Shown: positions 37,540-46,858, counted from the first letter of the stretch. The stretch is DNA of 64,000 nt from Alphaproteobacteria bacterium (GCA_029289325.1 JARFTV010000005.1:57774-121773), one strand, 5' to 3'. A program made the numbers and translations. The notes: generated from the sequence alone by a model not told the origin.

Positions 37540-38406
37540 ATGAAACAGCTTCTGCTTTCCGGCCTGCTTGCCAGCGCCCTATTTGGCGCGACCCATGCCG
37601 CTGCCGAAGACACCATCCGTTTTGCCGTCACCGATATTGACGGGCTTGAAGCGCTGCAGCGCGAGATGGGGCCGTTCAAGGAGGCTTTCGAGGCTGCTTC
37701 GGATCTGAAGGTCGAATTTTTCCCCGTCTCCGGCCGCACTGTGGCCGTCGAGGCGATGGCCGCCGATCAAGTGGATTTCGTGCTGACCGGCCCGGCAGAA
37801 TACGTGGTTTTCAATGCCCGTCTTGATGCCCAGCCCGTCGTGACCTTCAAGCGGCCGGATTATTACTCGACCGTCGTCGTGCTGGACGAAAGCCCGATCC
37901 AGACTCCCGAGGACATCAAGGGCAAGAAGATCTCCTTTGGCGAGATCGGCTCCACCTCGCAGCACCTTGGCCCCGTGGATCTGCTGACGAAAGCCGGTCT
38001 GGGCTATGCCACCGATTATGAGCCCGTTTTCCTGAAACGGAATGTGGCTATCGAGGCGCTGGTTGCCGGCGACATTGCGGGGATCGGTGTCAATCGGACC
38101 CATATCGAAGCCTTTTCCGAGAAATTCCCTGATGTGAAGCTGCGGGTGCTGCTCAAAGGCGACCAGCTACCGGATGACATCCTGCTTGCCTCGTCCAAGG
38201 TCGCGCCGGAAGCGGTGGAGATTGTGCGCAAGACTTTCGCCGATCACAGCGAAACGCTTCTGGCCGCTGTCACCTCGACCGAGGAGAACGCGAAATACAT
38301 CGGCGGGGCCTTCAACGCCCAGGTCACCGATGCCGACTATGACGTGGTGCGCAAGATGTATGAGAATCTCGGCATAACCGAGTTCACCGAATTCGTCGGC
38401 CAGTGA
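37540..38406 (+). CDS. PhnD-like phosphonate-family binding protein, system 1
   Basis: The 288-residue protein has a Sec signal (LLLSGLLASALFGATHAAAE) and is a PhnD/SsuA-type binding protein. The ligand loop reads GEIGSTSQHLGPVDLL, while the C-P lyase PhnD at 43077 has DPNSTSGYLVPG, so the ligand probably differs. MAADQVDFVLTGPAEYVVF is the typical second lobe. The start at 37540 gives a normal signal peptide though the ribosome site is weak. It opens a compact unit followed by ATPase, permease, methyltransferase and PhnM-like amidohydrolase genes. Confidence 0.88.
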   Translation: MKQLLLSGLLASALFGATHAAAEDTIRFAVTDIDGLEALQREMGPFKEAFEAASDLKVEFFPVSGRTVAVEAMAADQVDFVLTGPAEYVVFNARLDAQPVVTFKRPDYYSTVVVLDESPIQTPEDIKGKKISFGEIGSTSQHLGPVDLLTKAGLGYATDYEPVFLKRNVAIEALVAGDIAGIGVNRTHIEAFSEKFPDVKLRVLLKGDQLPDDILLASSKVAPEAVEIVRKTFADHSETLLAAVTSTEENAKYIGGAFNAQVTDADYDVVRKMYENLGITEFTEFVGQ

Positions 38407-38413
38407 CGGCAGT

Positions 38414-39217
38414 ATGAACGCGCTCATCCTTCCCTCCCGGGCTTTGGCCGGTTCCACCCTGGTGGAGCCGGTCCTTGCGGTTGCCGGGCTTACCAAGGTC
38501 TTTTCGGGCCGTGAGATTCTGCAGGGGCTGGATTTCGCCCTCTCCCCCGGCCAGTCCACCGCGCTGATCGGCGCGAACGGGTCGGGCAAGTCCACCCTCC
38601 TGCGCTGCCTTGTGCGTCTGGTCGAGCCGACCTCGGGCCGCATCGCCATGCTGGGGCAGGATGTGATCACTCTGCGCCCGCACGAATTGCGCCGGTTCCG
38701 CGCGCGGGTTGGGATCGTCTGGCAGCGCCACAACCTTGTGCCGCGCCTGTCGGCGCTCTCAAACGTCATCCACGGCGTGCAGGCCCGGATGTCGGGCCCC
38801 CGAGCCTGGTTCCAGTCTCTCGCCCCCGCCGATGTCCGAGCCGAGGCCATGACTTGCCTTGCCCGCGTGGGCCTGGCCGACCGCGCCTCTGCCCGGGTCG
38901 ACAGCCTGTCGGGCGGCCAGCAGCAGCGCGTCGCCATCGCGCGCATGCTCATGCAGCGCCCGGCTTTCATCCTTGCCGATGAACCCGACGCAAGCCTTGA
39001 CCCGCAGACGGGGCAAGAGGTGATGGAGCTGCTTCTGGGCCTTGTCCGGCAGGACGGGTTGTCGCTCTTGGTCATCTCGCACCGGCTGGAACACACGCTG
39101 GCCTATTCCGACCGCATCCTTGGCCTTGCCAACGGCCGCATCGCGCTGGACCTGCCGACGGTTCAGGCGAATGCCGCCGCGCTGCGCCGGTTTTTCGATC
39201 ATGAGGGTGCCGCATGA
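38414..39217 (+). CDS. PhnC-like ABC ATPase, system 1
   Basis: The 267-residue ATPase has Walker A GANGSGKST, signature LSGGQQQRV and Walker B FILADEPDAS. The PhnC-type region NLVPRLSALSNVIHG and MSGPRAWFQSLAPADVRAEA resembles phosphonate ATPases. It starts 7 bp after the binding-protein stop and ends overlapping the permease start by 4 bp. Confidence 0.93.
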   Translation: MNALILPSRALAGSTLVEPVLAVAGLTKVFSGREILQGLDFALSPGQSTALIGANGSGKSTLLRCLVRLVEPTSGRIAMLGQDVITLRPHELRRFRARVGIVWQRHNLVPRLSALSNVIHGVQARMSGPRAWFQSLAPADVRAEAMTCLARVGLADRASARVDSLSGGQQQRVAIARMLMQRPAFILADEPDASLDPQTGQEVMELLLGLVRQDGLSLLVISHRLEHTLAYSDRILGLANGRIALDLPTVQANAAALRRFFDHEGAA

Positions 39218-40014
39218 CCGACGCCACTCTTTCCCCGCCCCGCTTCCGCCACCTTGGCTTGCCATCCTATGTGGTCCTTCTGGTCGTGCTGGCGCTGGTC
39301 GTCTCGTCCGTGGCCGCAACCGCCCCAAGCGCCGACAAGCTTGTTCGGGGGATCACTCGGCTTTTCGCTCCTTCGGGCCTGTTCACCCAGATGGTCCCGC
39401 CAGATTTCTCGCGGATCGAGCCGATCTCGTGGAAACTGTTGGAGACGCTGCAAATGGCCGTGGCAGGCTGCTTTCTGGGCCTGATCTTCGCGGTACCCTT
39501 CGCGATCCTTGCCACTGACCGGCTGTCACCGCATCCCGTGGTGCGAAGCATCGCCCGCGCGGTCATCGCGCTGTTCCGCACGGTGCCGGACCTCGTCTGG
39601 GCGATCATCTTCATCATCATCATGGGTCTGGGCCCCGCCGCGGGCGTCATGGCAATCATGGTGGACAAGATCGGCTTCGCCGGCCGCTTCTTCGCCGAGG
39701 CGATGGAGGAAACCGACCCCGGCCCGCAGGACGCGCTGCGCGCCATCGGGGCCAGCCGGCTGGGGGTGATCGTGTCCTCGGTCTTTCCGGCCTGCCTGCC
39801 GTCCTTCACCGCCACCTCGCTGTTCGCGCTGGAAAAATCCGTGCGCGGTTCGGCCGCTCTCGGCCTTGTCGGCGCAGGTGGCATCGGGGTCGATCTCAAG
39901 GTCGCCTTCGACCTTTTCAACTATGACGAGGCGCTGGCGATCATCCTTCTGATGCTCGCCCTTGTCATCGCCGTCGAGCAGGGCTCGGGCTGGATCCGCA
40001 GGAAACTGATATGA
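39214..40014 (+). CDS. PhnE-like ABC permease, system 1
   Basis: The 266-residue inner-membrane permease has five to six hydrophobic segments and the family motif EAMEETDPGPQDALRAIGAS followed by FPACLPSFTATSLFALEKSV. It would form a homodimer, as only one permease is encoded. That contrasts with the PhnE1/PhnE2 pair downstream. It overlaps both neighbours by 4 bp. Confidence 0.92.
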   Translation: MTDATLSPPRFRHLGLPSYVVLLVVLALVVSSVAATAPSADKLVRGITRLFAPSGLFTQMVPPDFSRIEPISWKLLETLQMAVAGCFLGLIFAVPFAILATDRLSPHPVVRSIARAVIALFRTVPDLVWAIIFIIIMGLGPAAGVMAIMVDKIGFAGRFFAEAMEETDPGPQDALRAIGASRLGVIVSSVFPACLPSFTATSLFALEKSVRGSAALGLVGAGGIGVDLKVAFDLFNYDEALAIILLMLALVIAVEQGSGWIRRKLI

Positions 40015-40679
40015 CCATGATGACCACAGATACTGCCCATCTTTACTGGAACGCCGAATGGCAGAAGGCCGATGGCAGCAGTCCTTGGGCGCAGCCGGAA
40101 CCCTGGGTGACCGATCATATGGCAGCGCTGGCGCCGAGGTCGCGGGTACTCGACCTTGGGGCAGGCATTGGACGCCATGCGCTGGCCTTTGCCCGCGCCG
40201 GCCATCAGGTGACTGCACTGGATGCCGCCGAGGCTGCCGTGGACGCCATTTCGGCCTCCGCCTTCACCCATGGCCTGACGATCGACGCCCGCATCGGCGC
40301 GATGACCGATCTGCCCTTCGAGAGCGGCAGTTTCGACCATGTGTTGGCCTGGAACGTGATCTACCACGGCGACGAGTCCATCGTCCGACGCACCTTGGCC
40401 GAGGTGGCCCGCGTCATCCGCCCCGGCGGCAGCTTCATGGCCACCATGCTGTCCGCCCGCCGCCTGCCGGTGGAACAGGCCAAGGCAAGGGGGCGCGAGA
40501 TCAGCCGCAATACCTGGGTGTTCGAAGGTCCCGGCGACAAGGTTCATCCGCATTACTTCTGCACCGCGCCAGAGCTTCTGTCGCTCCTGTGGGGATTCGA
40601 GACGCTGACCCTCTTTGATCGTCCCCACGAAAAGCCCGGATCGTGGCACTGGCACCTTCTGGCGGAGCGACTGGCATGA
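40011..40679 (+). CDS. Class I SAM-dependent methyltransferase
   Basis: The 222-residue protein has motif I VLDLGAGIGRHALAFA, an acidic residue after it (VTALDAAEAA) and motif IV FDHVLAWNVIYHG. This is the usual Rossmann SAM fold. The N-terminal YWNAEWQKADGSSPWAQPEP is shared with TehB-like and small-molecule methyltransferases. The substrate is unknown. It sits in a translationally coupled chain between a phosphonate-type permease and a PhnM-like amidohydrolase, so the substrate is likely a compound brought in by that transporter or its product. ATG at 40011 or the following Met are possible starts. Confidence 0.9.
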   Translation: MTMMTTDTAHLYWNAEWQKADGSSPWAQPEPWVTDHMAALAPRSRVLDLGAGIGRHALAFARAGHQVTALDAAEAAVDAISASAFTHGLTIDARIGAMTDLPFESGSFDHVLAWNVIYHGDESIVRRTLAEVARVIRPGGSFMATMLSARRLPVEQAKARGREISRNTWVFEGPGDKVHPHYFCTAPELLSLLWGFETLTLFDRPHEKPGSWHWHLLAERLA

Positions 40680-41911
40680 GCGCGGAACTGATAGATGGCG
40701 CCATGCTGATCCTTGAGGATCGGGTGACGACGGGCTCGGTCCGAGTGGAGGGCGGCCGGATCACCGGCATCGACGTGGCGCGCGACGGGGCCAGCATCAT
40801 TCCCGGCAAGGGCCGCATCCTGGCCCCGGCCTTTGTCGACATCCACGGCGACGCCTTCGAACGCCAGCTTATGCCGCGTCCCGGTGTCATGGTGGGAACG
40901 GAAGCCGCGCTTCTGGAAGCCGACCGCCAGCTTGCGGCGAACGGCATCGCCACCGCCTATCACGCCCTAACCCTCTCGTGGGAGCCCGGCCTGCGGTCGG
41001 TGGAAACCGGCTGGCAGGTCGTCCGCGCGCTGGAGGGGTTGCGGCACCGGCTGACCGCCGACAACCGCATTCAACTCCGCTGGGAAACCTTCTGCCCCGA
41101 GGCGGAACCCCTGATCGCCCATGTCCTTGCCGGCCCTGACCGCCCGGCGCTGGCCTTCAACGACCACACCACCGCGGCATTGCTGCACCCCGAAATCGCC
41201 GTCCACGACCGGCCATTCGATCATGTCGACGATTACCCGGTGACCGATCTTTCCGCCGAGGGTTTCCTGCACAAGATGGGTGAACGCGCGAAGCGGTCGC
41301 ACATGACCACCGCTGATTTCGTCGCGCTGATCGCCCGGGTGTGGGCCCGGCGACCCGAGGTTCCGGCCCAGATCGAACGGATCGCTGCGCTGGTGCGCAA
41401 GCAGGGCGCACCGATGCTCAGCCATGACGACAGCCAGGTGGAAACCCGCATCTTCTATCGCAGCCTCGGCGCCCGGGTGGCCGAGTTTCCGATGCATGAA
41501 AGGGTGTTCCTTGCGGCGCGTGAGGCGGGCGACCCGATCGTGCTTGGCGCACCGAACGCCATGCGCGGCGGCAGCCATCTGGGCAGTCCCGGTGCCGCGC
41601 AGATGATCGCGCGGGGGCTCTGCGACATCCTCGCCTCTGATTACTACTACCCCGCCATGTTGGGCGCGATGGTGCGGCTTCATGCCGACCGGGTGGCACC
41701 CTTGGCCGACCTCTGGCGGCTGGTCTCGGTCAACCCCGCCCGCGCGATGGGGCTGACTGACCGTGGCCGCATCGCGCCGGGACAGCGGGCCGATATTGTG
41801 CTGCTCGACTGGCCCGAAGGCCATGCGCCGGCGCCACTGCGCACCTGGGTCTCAGGGCGGGGCGGCTATTCCGCGCTGCCCCAGCAACGCACCGCCGAAT
41901 ACGCATCCTGA
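40676..41911 (+). CDS. PhnM-like amidohydrolase, second copy
   Basis: The 411-residue protein is a homologue of PhnM (alpha-D-ribose-1-methylphosphonate-5-triphosphate diphosphatase). It keeps the metal-site blocks: VDIHGDAFER, FNDHTTAAL, MLSHDDSQVETR, GAPNAMRGGSH and ASDYYYPAML. The canonical PhnM at 53428 has ELHTDNLERH and DHTPGARQF at the same places, so this copy is diverged around the ligand, and it lies outside the C-P lyase operon. Start at 40676 overlaps the methyltransferase stop. The function may be deamination or diphosphate hydrolysis of a related compound. That is inference. Confidence 0.88.
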   Translation: MSAELIDGAMLILEDRVTTGSVRVEGGRITGIDVARDGASIIPGKGRILAPAFVDIHGDAFERQLMPRPGVMVGTEAALLEADRQLAANGIATAYHALTLSWEPGLRSVETGWQVVRALEGLRHRLTADNRIQLRWETFCPEAEPLIAHVLAGPDRPALAFNDHTTAALLHPEIAVHDRPFDHVDDYPVTDLSAEGFLHKMGERAKRSHMTTADFVALIARVWARRPEVPAQIERIAALVRKQGAPMLSHDDSQVETRIFYRSLGARVAEFPMHERVFLAAREAGDPIVLGAPNAMRGGSHLGSPGAAQMIARGLCDILASDYYYPAMLGAMVRLHADRVAPLADLWRLVSVNPARAMGLTDRGRIAPGQRADIVLLDWPEGHAPAPLRTWVSGRGGYSALPQQRTAEYAS

Positions 41912-42222
41912 CCACGGAGAGCGGGTGCCAAGCACCAGTCTGACTGCCTCGCTCGATCCGTTCCCGGGAAGGGCTTTCCGTCCAATCCCGGTTGCGCCGG
42001 CGTCATCCGGGCTGTTCCAAAAGCCGGTGGTGCGCCCTTCCGCAGATCCCGGCAACGGGCGCCGGGAACGGCGCCTGTCTCAGATCGTTCGCCCCGATGT
42101 CTGCGTCTGGCAGCAGTTCACGCGCTGATTTCCCCGCCCGTCACGCAAGTTTCACATCGGTTTCGGTCAGCTGTCACATGACCCCGGTAGTTGGCCAGCA
42201 ACAGGAAACCCGGGAGTGACAG
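41912..42222. promoter_or_regulatory. Upstream region of phnC with hairpin and Pho boxes
   Basis: The 311-bp gap holds no gene. It has a GGCGCC-GGGAAC-GGCGCC hairpin at about 42058-42075, which could end the upstream unit although no T tract follows. The Pho-box array described separately is at 42149-42177. Confidence 0.5.
42149..42177 (+). promoter_or_regulatory. Pho-box array upstream of phnC
   Basis: Three heptamers with 4-nt spacers, GTTTCAC-atcg-GTTTCGG-tcag-CTGTCAC, have the 11-bp period of PhoB-binding boxes. They end 45 bp before the phnC start and point toward it. PhoB control under phosphate starvation is inferred from this spacing and from the operon's role. Confidence 0.75.
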
Positions 42223-43041
42223 ATGCTGGATGTACAGGGCGTGACGCGGATGTTCGGCCGGAAAGCCGCGGTGGACGATGTCAGTTTCCACATCGATGGT
42301 CCGGCCTTTGTCGGCATCATCGGGCGGTCAGGCGCGGGGAAATCCACTTTCCTGCGACTGATGAATCGGCTGCTTGACGCCAGCGCTGGCGAAATCCGGG
42401 TGGATGGCCGCAACGTTCTGGCTCTGAAGGGCGCCGAGGCGCGGGAATGGCAGTCGCATTGCGCGATGATTTTCCAGCAGTTCAACCTCGTGCCCCGGAT
42501 GGACGTGGCCTCGAACGTGCTGCACGGCATCCTGAACCGTCGGTCCACCCTGCAGACCATGTTCAACCTCTGGCCCCGCGCCGACATCCTTCGCGCGCTG
42601 GATATTCTGGAGCGCCTTGGCATTGCCGAACAGGCCCCGAAACGGGCCGAGGCGCTGTCGGGCGGCCAGCAGCAGCGCGTTGCCATCGCCCGCGCCCTGA
42701 TGCAGAACCCGAAGATCATTCTGGCAGATGAACCGATCGCCAGCCTCGACCCGATGAACGCGCAGGTGGTGATGGACACGCTGAAGCGCATCAACGTGGA
42801 AGACGGCCGCATGGTCATCGCCAACCTCCACACGCTTGATACGGCGCGGCGCTACTGCGACCGGGTGATCGGCATGCGTGACGGTCGCATCGTCTTTGAC
42901 GGCACGCCGGACCAGCTGTCCACCGGCGTCGCGCGCGAGATCTACGGCGCCGACGACAGCTTCAACGAGGCCGCCACCTCAACCTCGATCCCAACCGACA
43001 CCGCAGCCGACCGGTCCTACGCCGACCTCATGCTGTCGTGA
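42223..43041 (+). CDS. phnC: Phosphonate ABC transporter ATP-binding protein
   Basis: The 272-residue ATPase has Walker [30 protein letters not shown], signature LSGGQQQRV and Walker [11 protein letters not shown]. These are standard for PhnC, which drives phosphonate import. GGGAG lies 7 nt before the ATG. It heads the C-P lyase locus and is followed by phnD after 35 bp. Confidence 0.95.
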   Translation: MLDVQGVTRMFGRKAAVDDVSFHIDGPAFVGIIGRSGAGKSTFLRLMNRLLDASAGEIRVDGRNVLALKGAEAREWQSHCAMIFQQFNLVPRMDVASNVLHGILNRRSTLQTMFNLWPRADILRALDILERLGIAEQAPKRAEALSGGQQQRVAIARALMQNPKIILADEPIASLDPMNAQVVMDTLKRINVEDGRMVIANLHTLDTARRYCDRVIGMRDGRIVFDGTPDQLSTGVAREIYGADDSFNEAATSTSIPTDTAADRSYADLMLS

Positions 43042-43076
43042 AACCCGCCACAAGGCCACAACCCCATGGAGTTCCC

Positions 43077-43973
43077 ATGCAAAAGCTGCTGACTGCAACT
43101 GCCCTGAGCGCCGTTCTGGCCACCTCGGCCACGGCTCAGGATCTGACCGGCTTCAATATCGGCATCCTCGGCGGCGAAAACGCCCAGGACCGGATGACCA
43201 ACCTCGAATGCTTCCGCGCCAAGGTGGAAGCCGAGCTTGGGGTGCCGACGAAGCTCTTCACCCCTGCCGATTATGACGGTGTGATCCAGGGCCTGCTGGG
43301 TGGTTCGCTCGACTTCGCCTGGCTGGGTGCCTCGGCCTATGCCAAGACCTACCTGACCAACCCGGAAGCCGTGGACGTGATGCTCACCAAGCAGAACACC
43401 GACGGCACCACCGGCTATTACGCCATCGGCTTCGCCCGCGCTGATTCCGGCATCACGTCGATGGAAGATGCGCAGGGCAAAGTCTTTGCCTTCGCCGATC
43501 CGAATTCGACCTCGGGCTACCTCGTCCCCGGTGCCGAGCTTCAGGAAACCTATGGCAAACTGGAAGACTACTTCGCCGAGGTGAAGATGTCGGGCGGCCA
43601 TGAACAGTCGATCGTTGGCGTGGCGAACGGCGACTTCGACGCCGCCGTGTCCTGGGCCGACGGTTTGGGCAACTGGGAAGACGGCTTCAACTCGGGCGCC
43701 TTCCGCAAGGCCGCGGATTCGGGCCTCGTCGACATGACGACCCTGGTCGAGATCTGGCGCTCGAAGCTGATCCCGGAAGGCCCGATGGTGATGCGCAAGA
43801 CGCTGCCGCAGGACACCAAGGACAAGATGTATGCGCTGATGGATACGATGTGGGAAACCGATCCTGACTGCGCCTACAACGTCGCGGCCGGCGAGGCGAA
43901 GGACTTCGTTCCGGTGAAGCACGAGGACTATCTGGGCATCATCGCCGCGCGCAAACTTCAGGAAAGCAACTGA
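43077..43973 (+). CDS. phnD: Phosphonate-binding periplasmic protein
   Basis: The 298-residue protein has a signal peptide (LLTATALSAVLATSATAQDL). The phosphonate-binding loops are FAWLGASAYAKTY and FADPNSTSGYLVPGAELQ, the typical PhnD serine-rich pocket. The ATG at 43077 follows GGAG. An attenuator-like hairpin lies between it and phnE1, in keeping with higher expression of the binding protein than of the permeases. Confidence 0.95.
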   Translation: MQKLLTATALSAVLATSATAQDLTGFNIGILGGENAQDRMTNLECFRAKVEAELGVPTKLFTPADYDGVIQGLLGGSLDFAWLGASAYAKTYLTNPEAVDVMLTKQNTDGTTGYYAIGFARADSGITSMEDAQGKVFAFADPNSTSGYLVPGAELQETYGKLEDYFAEVKMSGGHEQSIVGVANGDFDAAVSWADGLGNWEDGFNSGAFRKAADSGLVDMTTLVEIWRSKLIPEGPMVMRKTLPQDTKDKMYALMDTMWETDPDCAYNVAAGEAKDFVPVKHEDYLGIIAARKLQESN

Positions 43974-43986
43974 TTTCATGAAGATC

Positions 43987-44020
43987 GGCCGGGTCACCCG
44001 TCTGGGGGCCCGGTTCTTTT
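43987..44020 (+). terminator. Attenuator-like hairpin after phnD
   Basis: CCGGG and CCCGG arms with an inner CCC/GGG pairing are followed by TTCTTTT, 14-45 bp past the phnD stop and before the phnE1 ribosome site. Such structures often let part of the transcripts stop after the binding-protein gene. Confidence 0.6.
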
Positions 44021-44036
44021 GATTTCGGGGGACAGG

Positions 44037-44915
44037 ATGGTGGATATAGCATTCGGGCCGGAACTGGGCAGACGCCCGGACCTTGCCGACAATCGCAAAG
44101 ACTATCTGGAGATGGTGCGCCGCAAGCGGATGTATGGCGGGCTTCTGCTGGTCCTCTTCATTGCGCTCATGTCCTCGGGCTGGATGCTCGCCGATGATCG
44201 CAACGCGGGCGGCTTCTGGGGCGGACTGCATCAGGTCTTCGATTTCCCCTCGGAAGTATTGACCGAGGCGTGGGACAAGCGTCCGAACCTTCCGGCGCTG
44301 TTCTCGAAGCATCTGCCTGCGCTGATCGAGACCCTGAACATCGCCGCCGTGGCCACCCTGATCGGGGCCGTCGCCGCCATGTCCCTGTCGCTTCTGGCCA
44401 CCCGCGGGCTTGCCCGCTGGCCGCGCCTGATCCCGGTGTTTCGCCGCATGATGGACGCGCTGCGCGCTATCCCCGAGATCGTCATCGCGCTGGTGCTGAT
44501 CTACATTCTAGGCGGCGGCCCGGTCCCCGCCGTCATCGCCATCGCCCTGCATACCGGGGGTGCGTTGGGCAAGCTTTTCTCGGAAGTGGCCGAAAACGCC
44601 GACCTCAAGCCGGTCGAAGGTCTCGCCTCGGTCGGGGCCAACTGGTCGCAACGGATGTGGCTGGGGGTGATCCCGCAGGTCGCGCCCAACTGGCTCAGCT
44701 ATGCGCTGCTGCGCTTCGAGATCAACGTCCGCGCCAGCGCGATCCTGGGCTTTGTCGGCGAGGGCGGGATCGGCCACGATCTCAAGCTTGCCATGCAATG
44801 GGGTCAGGGGCGCTATGACCAGGTGGTAGCGATCTTCCTGCTGCTCTTCCTTGCCATTGTCGTGATCGACCGCGTCTCGGACCATTACCGGCACAAACTG
44901 GTGAAAGGGCACTGA
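44037..44915 (+). CDS. phnE1: Phosphonate ABC transporter permease 1
   Basis: The 292-residue permease has an N-terminal helix (GLLLVLFIALMSSGWMLA), five more hydrophobic segments and the conserved loop EVAENADLKPVEGLASVGAN. With PhnE2 it forms a heterodimeric pore. GGGGGACAGG lies before the ATG at 44037. It is followed by phnE2 after 3 bp. Confidence 0.94.
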   Translation: MVDIAFGPELGRRPDLADNRKDYLEMVRRKRMYGGLLLVLFIALMSSGWMLADDRNAGGFWGGLHQVFDFPSEVLTEAWDKRPNLPALFSKHLPALIETLNIAAVATLIGAVAAMSLSLLATRGLARWPRLIPVFRRMMDALRAIPEIVIALVLIYILGGGPVPAVIAIALHTGGALGKLFSEVAENADLKPVEGLASVGANWSQRMWLGVIPQVAPNWLSYALLRFEINVRASAILGFVGEGGIGHDLKLAMQWGQGRYDQVVAIFLLLFLAIVVIDRVSDHYRHKLVKGH

Positions 44916-44918
44916 CCC

Positions 44919-46241
44919 ATGACCACGTCCCTCTCCCCCAGCCTGGCCGAGAGCGTCAACCGCCGCTTCGACCGCAAGCGCCGCATGGCCTTTGCCGTTC
45001 CGGCCGCGATCATCGCCTATCTGGTCTATGCCGCGATCAGCTTTGACATCGCGGGACTGGTGAACCGCGCCCGCTTTGACAATGCCTCGATCCTTCTGTC
45101 TGACTTCTGGTCGCACAAGACGCACGTCACCCGCGACAACCGCAACGGCAAGCTGACAGTCGCCATCGAGGGTGAAAGCAAGGGCACCTACCCCGAGGGC
45201 ATGTTGCCTGACTGGGTAAGTGTCTCGGACGGCGTTACCACCATCGACCTCGGTGACGGCCACATCGTCACCTACGACCAGGCAGGCGCGCGCTATGTCG
45301 TGCCGGGCTACGGCACCATCGACGTCCGCCCCGACGGCGACCGCCCAGTCATCACTGCGCCCGAACCGATCCCCGACTGGATCGCGGTGGCTGAAAACCG
45401 TGTGGGCGTCACCACCACGGCCGGGCGCTTCACCTACACAAGGTCGAAGGTGGAAACCTTCAAGTACCACGCTGGCTGGGAGCTGTGGTTCTTCACGCTC
45501 GACAGCCCCTTCCATGGCAAGGGCTTTGGCGAGCTTGCCGCGCTGGCCCTGTCTGGCGATCGGATCGACCCCGATCGTTCGAACCTTGGCTATATGGCAA
45601 GCGAGTTCTGGACCAACAGGATGTGGCGCCATGGCGACGTGGCCTGGGCAATCTTCGAGACGATCCTGATGGCCTTCCTCGGCACAATGACCGCCGCGAT
45701 CGTGGCCCTGCCACTGTCTTTCCTTGCCGCGCGGAACTTCATGCCGCTTGGCATTTTCCGAGGTGCGGCCCGTCGGGTCTTCGACTTCATCCGAGGCGTG
45801 GACGGGCTGATCTGGACCATTATCCTGTCCCGCGCTTTCGGACCTGGCCCGATGACCGGCGCCATTGCGATTGCGATCACCGACACCGGCAGCTTCGGCA
45901 AGACCTTTTCGGAAGCGCTGGAGAACATCGACGAGAAACAGGTCGAGGGCGTCCGCTCTACCGGAGCCAATGCCTTGCAGCGCGCCCGGTTCGGGGTGAT
46001 CCCGCAGGTGATGCCGATCCTTCTGGCTCAGGTGCTTTACTATCTGGAATCCAACACCCGCAGCGCCACCGTGATCGGAGCCATTGTCGGCGGCGGGATC
46101 GGGCTTCTGCTGACGCAGGCAATCATAACCCAGAAGGACTGGGAGGAAGTGGCCTATTACATGGTCCTGATCGTGCTGATGGTCATGCTGATGGACAGCC
46201 TGTCGGGCTGGCTGCGGCGCAAGCTGATCAAAGGGAAATGA
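44919..46241 (+). CDS. phnE2: Phosphonate ABC transporter permease 2 with large periplasmic insert
   Basis: The 440-residue permease is longer than the usual 260-300. One helix (residues 24-45) is followed by about 175 residues of beta-rich periplasmic sequence (VTIEGESKGTYPEG-type, VPGYGTIDVRPDGDRP). The normal five-helix core with EALENIDEKQVEGVRSTGAN then ends the protein. Long PhnE2 forms are known in alphaproteobacterial phn loci. The insert may dock PhnD. Its stop shares ATGATG with the acetyltransferase gene. Confidence 0.93.
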   Translation: MTTSLSPSLAESVNRRFDRKRRMAFAVPAAIIAYLVYAAISFDIAGLVNRARFDNASILLSDFWSHKTHVTRDNRNGKLTVAIEGESKGTYPEGMLPDWVSVSDGVTTIDLGDGHIVTYDQAGARYVVPGYGTIDVRPDGDRPVITAPEPIPDWIAVAENRVGVTTTAGRFTYTRSKVETFKYHAGWELWFFTLDSPFHGKGFGELAALALSGDRIDPDRSNLGYMASEFWTNRMWRHGDVAWAIFETILMAFLGTMTAAIVALPLSFLAARNFMPLGIFRGAARRVFDFIRGVDGLIWTIILSRAFGPGPMTGAIAIAITDTGSFGKTFSEALENIDEKQVEGVRSTGANALQRARFGVIPQVMPILLAQVLYYLESNTRSATVIGAIVGGGIGLLLTQAIITQKDWEEVAYYMVLIVLMVMLMDSLSGWLRRKLIKGK

Positions 46242-46858
46242 TGCCGAAACTGTCGCCCGAACAGCCCCTGGTCCATCCCGGTTGCCAGATCGTCAATTCC
46301 TCCTTCGGGGCATATTGCGAGGTGGGCGAAGGAAGCCGCGTGCTGAATTCGACCTTCGAGGATTACGCCTATTGCGACAGACTATCCGACATCGCCAACA
46401 CCACGGTCGGCAAGTTCGCCAACATTGCCGCGATGACGCGGATCGGGCCGACTGACCATCCGATGGCAAACGCAAGTCTGCACCATTTCCTTTACCGGTC
46501 ATCCTATTACTGGGACGACGCTGAGGACGACGCGGATTTCATGGCCCACCGCTCCGGCCGACGCACGGTGATCGGGCCGGATACCTGGCTGGGCCACGGG
46601 GTGATCGTGAAGCCCGAGGTGACGATCGGCGCCGGGGCGGTGATCGCCTCGGGCGGCGTGGTGACCAAGGACGTGCCGCCCTACATGATCATGGCGGGTG
46701 TCCCGGCCCAGCCCTTGCGCGCCCGCTTTGCGCCGGGGGTGGCGGACCGACTGATGGCGCTGGCCTGGTGGGATTGGCCGCATGACCGGCTTCGGAAGGC
46801 GCTGACGGATTTCCGGTCGCTGCGGGCCGAGGCCTTTCTGGAGAAGAATCAGGGCTAA
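46238..46858 (+). CDS. Hexapeptide-repeat acetyltransferase of the phosphonate cluster
   Basis: The 206-residue protein is a left-handed beta-helix acetyltransferase of the phn-linked hexapeptide family (known as phosphonate metabolism transferase, phn_thr-fam). It has repeats such as VIGPDTWLGHGVIVKPEVTI and GAGAVIASGGVVTKDVPPYM with the XAT-type catalytic His in GHGV. It may acetylate aminophosphonates, as PhnO does, though it is unrelated to PhnO in sequence. It ends overlapping phnF tail-to-tail by 4 bp. Confidence 0.9.
   Translation: MMPKLSPEQPLVHPGCQIVNSSFGAYCEVGEGSRVLNSTFEDYAYCDRLSDIANTTVGKFANIAAMTRIGPTDHPMANASLHHFLYRSSYYWDDAEDDADFMAHRSGRRTVIGPDTWLGHGVIVKPEVTIGAGAVIASGGVVTKDVPPYMIMAGVPAQPLRARFAPGVADRLMALAWWDWPHDRLRKALTDFRSLRAEAFLEKNQG

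Noticed and set aside
41912-42222. Gene in the gap before phnC
   Set aside because: Open frames there have no start with a ribosome site and no recognisable product.
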